Below the pieces are notes generated by a model. That model made no database searches and was not told the DNA's origin. It saw only the letters and a list, made by a program, of their open reading frames with translations. DNA of 64,000 nucleotides from the NCBI GenBank assembly GCA_022575985.1, contig JAKSXM010000040.1:11860001-11924000 (forward strand), written 5' to 3'. The translations under genes were made by a program, and so were the position numbers. How positions within the stretch are numbered: position 1 is the stretch's first letter; every line of letters starts with the position of its first letter. Shown in pieces: positions 57,813 to 64,000 of this stretch. The DNA is from Anagrus nilaparvatae (taxonomy: Eukaryota > Arthropoda > Insecta > Hymenoptera > Mymaridae).

Positions 57813-60800
57813 ATGGAGGAGAAGGATATAAATGATAATGGAGAAAAACATTTTTTTTCTCAAACCAATAACACTATAATACAGAAAAAAGTTCATTCAA
57901 TGGTACATAATTTTTCCACTTCCCAACCACTTTATTCAAACCCATTGGAAACTCTTCCTTTTAAAACTGTTAAATCAAATATTAAAAATGTTCAGTTTCA
58001 ACATATTTTACTGCCAGTTGCTAAAGAAAATGAGGTATCAAAAGTTGTTAAACAGCCAGTACATAAAAATCCCTTTAAACAAGAAAATATAAAAAATACC
58101 AACAGTATATACAAATTTTTTTCAATGGATATTCCTAAAGATGAACAAAAAGTAAATATTATTATAAGTGATGAAGAAAATCTCGAGGAAAGTCCAGAGA
58201 ATATATTCGACAAGGTATCTACTCTTATTTATAATGATGATAAACCAATTGTTGTTGAAGAAACTTCTGTAAAAGTAACAAAAAGTCACACTGGTTCCAA
58301 ACATTTATCTACTGTTTTTGACAATGATCTTCCAATTCTCATTGAAGAAACTGAAGCACAATTTTCAACGATTCTTGCAACTCGGTATCGCTATTTACAG
58401 AATTCTCAGATTAATGATTCTGATATCCAGATGGTTTTAAATCGCGGTACTTGGCTTAACAATAAACACGTTGATAAATTTCTAAGTTTATTATTTGAAT
58501 CTTCTTCATTTAGACCCCAATCTTGTCAGTTAAATCAACAACCTCATCGGATTCAATCTGTTTCATTCGATGAAAAGTATTTACAAATTTTGCATGGCGG
58601 TGTGCATTGGGTTTGTTGCTACTATGATACTAAATCTATATTTATTTATGACTCCCTAAATTATAGAACTTTAGATGATGCACATAAAATTTATTTATCT
58701 AATCTCTTTCCAAATTATGAAAATAAAGGAATTAAAATTTATTTTCCAAAGGTACAACATCAGAGAAATGGTGTTGATTGTGCTCTTTTTGCTATAGCCT
58801 TTGCTGTTACCATTTACTGTAATAAAAAACCAGAAGACATGCATTACGATCAAGTAAGAATGCGTCCTCATCTAGCAAACATGTTTAATTCGAATGTAAT
58901 TACTCATTTTCCTGTTGTTAACAATAATTTGATAGAAAATAACAATATTAATGCAAATGATGAACCTCCAGTTAAAAAAATTTTATTACCCGATAATTTA
59001 CCCTTATCTTATGAATCATTAATAACTGATACTTCAATGTCAATTTTAAATACATATACAAGTGAAGTCGAAACAATCAAAGGTTATTCTCAAGACTTTT
59101 ATTCCAATGTAGAGAACTCAAATGAATATAAAAATAAAAAAAAACATAATAAAAAAATACTGCCTAAAACTAAAAAGAATAAAAGATCTGAGCAACAAAT
59201 AAGAAACGCTATTTTGAAAGCTAAATGTGCTAAAAAACTGCAAAAAAAATACAAAAAAATAAATACCTATTTAAGTACAATTAAATTAATTCGAAATAAG
59301 GAGTGGTATGTTGCAAAATTGATAAATCAAATGGATGAATTATCTGAAATTGAATGCAGAATTATAGCTGAAGATATTATCACTATTTGTATTTATGAAA
59401 GACGCGACCTTATTGGAAGAATAAATGGTGCATTAAAAACAATTCAAAAAAAGGTCGGTGCTCATTTATATTCTCTAGAATGTGAAAGTAAAAGATATGA
59501 GCTGAACAATGAAACATTCCCAGTGCGCAAACGTTATGAATGCTTATGTGGTGAGTCAAAACATTTTCCTTCTACAGAGCTTTTTTTTTCAACTGGTACA
59601 TACAATAAAAATTTTTTGGATTCTTTATTTTCAAATTCTTTAGAAGAAGTTGAAAATGTTTCTCTCGATAAAATAGATACCAATGCTCCTTCTTGTAAAG
59701 TAAATAATCAACTTACTGTTGATAAACAAAATAATTTTTCAATAAAAGATAATTTAAATACTGTTTATGAGGAAAATATGCAAATGCTTGAAAAAAAACA
59801 CATTACACAAACACAAAATATAAGCATACAACAAACTAATGTTGTCGCTAATGAAAAGATAATAGCCACTGAAAATAATATAGCTATCGATAAGCAACAT
59901 TTGTCTACTAATGTTTCATTGCCTAAAGATACTGTTAAAATAGATAAATCATGGATTTGCACTGAAAATTGCAAATTAGATGATGTAGATCTTTTTAATG
60001 AATTAAAATTAAGTTTTGAGGCTTTTGATATGTGTACTCTACCTTATTTAGACAAATTCTTCAAAGATTTTAATGTTTGCTCGAGCAATAATCGTAACCA
60101 GAAGCTATTGGGTCATCCTGAACATTGTTATGAGAAACCTTTGTTATGTTCTTCAAAATTTTTAAAAATTCAAATTGCGGTTCCTCATTTTCCGAAAATG
60201 AGAACTTTGGTGCGCAACATTTATCAACTGATTTGTTTGTATAAAAAGCTGCAAGATTTTAACGAAACTCTAAATTCCGTAGACAAAAATAAATTACTAG
60301 TTATATATGAAAATAGTGAAATAAGGAAATTACAAATTCAAAATCAAAAGCATCAAGATATTGATTTAAATGAACGATCGATTAGAGAAAAGTTCAAAAT
60401 AGCTTTTAAATTTTATCATCTTAGAATGCAAGAGCTTCCTACTAATCATTGCGTATCATGTGAAAAACTAGTAGGTAAAGGAAAACTAAAATTACTTTCT
60501 AAACATACAGATAAAATTGATAACCCTCTTTGGAGCAAATTATTGCGTAAGTATGAAAAAGATGATAACAATGAGGAATATATATGTGAGTATTGTTTGA
60601 AAAAATTTAAAGAAAATCAAATGCCCAGCTGGTGTTTTTTAAACAGACTAAAGGTTAAAGTGCTACCAGAATGTTTAAGCAATTTAAATATGTTTGAAAA
60701 GATTCTAATTCAACGGTATAAAGCATTTCAAGTCGTGCACAAATTTGATGTGAAATTAGACAAAAATTTACCATCTAGATGTAAATTAGATGCTGTAAAA

Positions 60801-63800
60801 GGGCAAACTTTTCATCTTCCTATTCCTTTGCAAGAAACTTTAAATAAAGTTGCTTTAAAAACTGAACCAGTTAATAATGATCATGAATTGTATATATTAG
60901 TTCGAGGTATTCCAAATAAAGCAAATGTTGTTTGGGAAAATTTAGTGGATTTAAAAAAAGTATGGGAAGCTTTAGATTTTCTAAAAAAAAATAATACACT
61001 GTATGAAGATATTATTCTTCCAGAATTTCAGTTTCGCAAAAATCTCCTTTCTAATCTGAAAGAGACACAATATCAAATAATAGATGATAAAAATACAAAC
61101 TCAGATGTTGAGAAAAATCCACCATCAAATAAACCAGTTGAAAATGTTATTCCACCAGACTCAGATATTACTAATCAAAATCAGCTTGAAAAGCCTGCTA
61201 TATTAACAGCAAAATCTCCTACGGATCCTTTTTATGATCAGTTGTCTGTATATCCTTTGCACAATCAAACGAAAAATGAAGATTGCTCTAATTTGTTTCA
61301 AATGTTAAAGGTATATGATGAAACTCTGCATTCAAAAACTAAAAATTTAGATGTGAAATGCTTTCCTTGCTTATTTCCTTATGGTAAATATGGTATGGAC
61401 GATGAAAAAAGAAAATTAAATGAAAAAAAAAAATACGCTAAATTAAATGATAGTGATTTTATTAAATCGAGACTGCTTTCTAAACATTCTATTTTTAGAT
61501 CAGATATTCAATATTTATTTTTTTTATTACACAATGATACTATGCGAAGATTAAATGCAGGGATATTTCAAACCATGAATGTCGTAAATCCCAGGTTTAA
61601 GCACACTGCAAAGGATTTTTTACAAAAATTATCCGATAATGATCTAGAACGAAATTTAAATACGGTTTTTTCGAGGTTGCCAAATACTGAACAATATTGG
61701 AAACAACCTAGAAATAATCTTAATTGTATGGTTGATCACTATGGTCCTGCTCACGTTTTTTTGACCATAAGCCCGGGAGAATGGAATTGGACTGAATTAG
61801 GAGAATACTTAAAAAAGTTTTGCAAACCCGAACATCGCGGTAAAACTACTTCTGAGCTTGTAGTAATAGAACCTGTCTTAGCAGCTGTTTTTATTGAAAC
61901 AAAGTTTAAGGCGACTTTAGAATTTATTTTATCACCCGATAATCCATTGGGGAAAGTTACGCATTATTTTTGGCGCAGAGAGTACCAAGGAAGAGGTATG
62001 GATCATTTTCATTTAGTACTTTGGATTGAAGATGGACCTGTCTTAGAGCAGAGTCCTGAAGAAACCATAAGATCTTACATTCTACAGCATATGACATGTA
62101 GAATACCAGATCCCAGAATATCACCAGAATTGCATAGAAAAGTTAAATATCAAGAACATAAATGTAATGGCTACTGTTTAAGAAGAGTGAAGACCAAAAT
62201 AGGTTTTAGGTCTGTTTGTCGGTTTAGTTTTCCTCGTAAGCAAAGTAATTCTTTGCATGTGTACAAAACAACGACAGCAACAGTTAATCGACGAAAATTA
62301 AAAAAAAACGCTAGGTTATATGATTTACCGCGAAAAGCAAACGAACTTTTTATTAATGATTATAATCCTGCGATACAGTTAGTTTGGGAAGGTAACACAG
62401 ATATTCAGTTTATTGCTGATCAATTTCAAATAATCATTCAATATATTACGAAATATGTTACAAAAATGGAAAAAAGTCATCTTGATTATGAAAGTTTAAA
62501 GACCTGTGACTCTTTGCTTTCAGCCATTTGGTCTTTTGCAGTTAAAGCAACAAATAACAGAGAAATTGGTTCTCTCGAAGCCGCTGATACCCTATTAGGT
62601 CATTCACTTTATGGAGTGGATAAACAAACTATGATAAAATGGCTAGATATTAGACAGATTAGAAATAGAAAATTAAAAACTTTTGAAGACATAAAGAAAC
62701 TAAATGAAAATTCCACAGACATATTTTGTAATAGTCACATTGATAGCAATTATCCAAACAGACCGGTTGAATTAGAAACAACGTCTTTGTACGATTTTTC
62801 AAAATATTATGATGTCATTAATTATAAACCTCAAAATGATAAACTAATAACATTTTATCCCATGAAAGAAGGTAAATCGTATGCCAGGAAACGCAATAAC
62901 AATCCTTACTTAATTAATCACTGGAAAAATAATCCATCTACTGAACCAGAAAATTATTACTACGCATTGTTATTAATGTTCAAACCATGGAGACACGATA
63001 CCTCAGATTTTAAGGGTGAACACGCGACATACGCAGAGGCATTTAATGCAATTGCTCATGAACTTCCTGATGCCATGGAGTATCATTTGAAGTATACAGA
63101 AAAATTACAAGCTCAAGAACATTTTAATAAGGTTGTAGAAAAAGCAGTAGAAGAGGAAAATAATGAAACTCAACAAAATTTATCTGATAATATCCCAGAT
63201 GGTTGTGTTCCTGCAGGAGTTGAATTGGCTGCTAAAGAATTTGAAGATTTAGCCAATATAGTTGGCACACAATGTAACACCGATACCGAAATAACTCTTA
63301 ATGAAGATCAAGCTCGAATATTTGAAAACTGGAAACATTCTTTATCTAATGGAATTCTGATAAGAGATATAATAAGTGGATATGCTGGAACGGGAAAGAG
63401 TGAAATTATTAAAAGAATCGTACAATACAATAAGGATGTACGAGGGAAAGACACCATTACACTAGGACCTACTGGATTGTATGCTCATAATGTTCGTGGA
63501 CTAACCCTTCATAAATTTTCTATGATACCGGTCGATAAAGAAGATAATTTTCCGGAGTATAAAGAACTTTCTCCTACTTCCTTGAAACGAATAAGAACGG
63601 CTTTGAAAAATGTAGATTTGTTAATAATCGATGAAATTTCGATGGTGTCTAACTATCACTTAGCCTTTTTTAATCAGAGATTAGTAGAAATTTTTGATAC
63701 ATCAAACGACAAGGACGGCTGGTTTGGGAAAATAAACATTATATTGTTAGGAGATTTATTGCAACTTCGCCCAGTTAAAGCTGATTTTGTTTTTGACGAT

Positions 63801-64000
63801 TTGAATACCTCAAAATTTAAAGAAAAAATGAAGGGCATGTTTGCTCATAATCTTTGGAAAGAATGTTTTCATTATGATGAATTAACAATTAATATGAGAC
63901 AACAAGGTGATAAAACTTATTCCGATATATTGCATAGAATACGTTTGGGAATAGTAACGAAGGAAGACATCAACGTACTCGAACAGCGACTTTTGAAGTT
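57813..64000 (+). CDS. Autonomous Helitron protein: Ulp1-type protease, Rep and Pif1-like helicase (runs off right edge)
   Basis: 2,062 codons checked as open from the first in-frame ATG (stops lie just upstream at 57729, 57750 and 57756). Order: acidic N-terminus; Ulp1/C48 cysteine protease with H265 (GGVHWVC), D280 (YDS), Q317 and C323 (QRNGVDCALF); basic coiled linker. Next come a Cys pair module C880-x2-C883 and C925-x2-C928, and a pre-Rep block PLYEDI-like near residue 1065. The Rep nuclease has H1398-x-H1400 (MDHFHLVLW) and tyrosines Y1544/Y1548 (YITKYVTK). The Pif1-family helicase has Walker A GYAGTGKS (K1862), DE1940-1941 (LLIIDEISM) and GDLLQLRPV. Rep nicks and joins single strands for rolling-circle transposition, and the helicase unwinds. 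Remaining helicase motifs lie beyond the window. Confidence 0.93.
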   Translation, partial: MEEKDINDNGEKHFFSQTNNTIIQKKVHSMVHNFSTSQPLYSNPLETLPFKTVKSNIKNVQFQHILLPVAKENEVSKVVKQPVHKNPFKQENIKNTNSIYKFFSMDIPKDEQKVNIIISDEENLEESPENIFDKVSTLIYNDDKPIVVEETSVKVTKSHTGSKHLSTVFDNDLPILIEETEAQFSTILATRYRYLQNSQINDSDIQMVLNRGTWLNNKHVDKFLSLLFESSSFRPQSCQLNQQPHRIQSVSFDEKYLQILHGGVHWVCCYYDTKSIFIYDSLNYRTLDDAHKIYLSNLFPNYENKGIKIYFPKVQHQRNGVDCALFAIAFAVTIYCNKKPEDMHYDQVRMRPHLANMFNSNVITHFPVVNNNLIENNNINANDEPPVKKILLPDNLPLSYESLITDTSMSILNTYTSEVETIKGYSQDFYSNVENSNEYKNKKKHNKKILPKTKKNKRSEQQIRNAILKAKCAKKLQKKYKKINTYLSTIKLIRNKEWYVAKLINQMDELSEIECRIIAEDIITICIYERRDLIGRINGALKTIQKKVGAHLYSLECESKRYELNNETFPVRKRYECLCGESKHFPSTELFFSTGTYNKNFLDSLFSNSLEEVENVSLDKIDTNAPSCKVNNQLTVDKQNNFSIKDNLNTVYEENMQMLEKKHITQTQNISIQQTNVVANEKIIATENNIAIDKQHLSTNVSLPKDTVKIDKSWICTENCKLDDVDLFNELKLSFEAFDMCTLPYLDKFFKDFNVCSSNNRNQKLLGHPEHCYEKPLLCSSKFLKIQIAVPHFPKMRTLVRNIYQLICLYKKLQDFNETLNSVDKNKLLVIYENSEIRKLQIQNQKHQDIDLNERSIREKFKIAFKFYHLRMQELPTNHCVSCEKLVGKGKLKLLSKHTDKIDNPLWSKLLRKYEKDDNNEEYICEYCLKKFKENQMPSWCFLNRLKVKVLPECLSNLNMFEKILIQRYKAFQVVHKFDVKLDKNLPSRCKLDAVKGQTFHLPIPLQETLNKVALKTEPVNNDHELYILVRGIPNKANVVWENLVDLKKVWEALDFLKKNNTLYEDIILPEFQFRKNLLSNLKETQYQIIDDKNTNSDVEKNPPSNKPVENVIPPDSDITNQNQLEKPAILTAKSPTDPFYDQLSVYPLHNQTKNEDCSNLFQMLKVYDETLHSKTKNLDVKCFPCLFPYGKYGMDDEKRKLNEKKKYAKLNDSDFIKSRLLSKHSIFRSDIQYLFFLLHNDTMRRLNAGIFQTMNVVNPRFKHTAKDFLQKLSDNDLERNLNTVFSRLPNTEQYWKQPRNNLNCMVDHYGPAHVFLTISPGEWNWTELGEYLKKFCKPEHRGKTTSELVVIEPVLAAVFIETKFKATLEFILSPDNPLGKVTHYFWRREYQGRGMDHFHLVLWIEDGPVLEQSPEETIRSYILQHMTCRIPDPRISPELHRKVKYQEHKCNGYCLRRVKTKIGFRSVCRFSFPRKQSNSLHVYKTTTATVNRRKLKKNARLYDLPRKANELFINDYNPAIQLVWEGNTDIQFIADQFQIIIQYITKYVTKMEKSHLDYESLKTCDSLLSAIWSFAVKATNNREIGSLEAADTLLGHSLYGVDKQTMIKWLDIRQIRNRKLKTFEDIKKLNENSTDIFCNSHIDSNYPNRPVELETTSLYDFSKYYDVINYKPQNDKLITFYPMKEGKSYARKRNNNPYLINHWKNNPSTEPENYYYALLLMFKPWRHDTSDFKGEHATYAEAFNAIAHELPDAMEYHLKYTEKLQAQEHFNKVVEKAVEEENNETQQNLSDNIPDGCVPAGVELAAKEFEDLANIVGTQCNTDTEITLNEDQARIFENWKHSLSNGILIRDIISGYAGTGKSEIIKRIVQYNKDVRGKDTITLGPTGLYAHNVRGLTLHKFSMIPVDKEDNFPEYKELSPTSLKRIRTALKNVDLLIIDEISMVSNYHLAFFNQRLVEIFDTSNDKDGWFGKINIILLGDLLQLRPVKADFVFDDLNTSKFKEKMKGMFAHNLWKECFHYDELTINMRQQGDKTYSDILHRIRLGIVTKEDINVLEQRLLK

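Noticed and set aside
1..64000. CRISPR array, bacterial operon or viral integration
   Set aside because: No spacer-repeat array, no ribosome-binding or operon layout, and no virus structural gene was seen; the repeats are eukaryotic elements.

Overview
This is an AT-rich animal nuclear window, most likely from an insect. The evidence is one near-complete terminal exon of Hem/Nck-associated protein 1, an intron-containing insulin-degrading-enzyme (IDE) gene copy, GT/AG introns, and dense insect-type transposable elements (copia, gypsy, R1/Jockey-like LINE, hAT, MULE, Helitron, foldback MITEs, tRNA-derived SINEs). I cannot name the species. Splice sites and element borders were read by eye only.

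Layout. 1-1204: non-LTR retrotransposon ORF1 on the minus strand. 1205-2800: foldback and duplicated non-coding DNA. 2811-7560: broken Ty1/copia element (minus). 7837-7980: an orphan exon-like segment. 8281-9600: a repeat-flanked insert and a gypsy RT scrap. 10386-15650: an LTR-bounded element with no recognisable gag-pol. 17179-19272: last coding exon of Hem (plus), intact. 20515-24477: a foldback element split by a hAT transposon with an exact 8-bp target duplication. 24685-25650: MULE remnant. 25761-26599: foldback element. 26600-27775: gypsy remnant and a separate LTR. 29700-32990 and 39600-41640: two broken copies of one LINE family. 35800-38035: broken Helitron interrupted by a TTAA-flanked MITE. 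41830-43195: 139-bp satellite carrying an AAGATGGCGGC motif. 43195-46660: foldback families. 48201-51190: IDE pseudogene. 51322-51973 (minus) and 53032-53316 (plus): two small divergent two-exon genes of unknown function. 54240-56530: degenerate repeats, a CA microsatellite and a MITE. 57813-64000: an uninterrupted 2,062-codon reading frame, running off the right edge, of an autonomous Helitron with an N-terminal Ulp1-type cysteine protease.

The genes do not form a pathway. Hem is the only clear conserved host gene with an intact reading frame. The Helitron is the only mobile element here with a fully open frame and all visible catalytic motifs, so it is the best candidate for recent activity. 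The two small spliced genes and the Ulp1-Helitron are the most worthwhile follow-ups.
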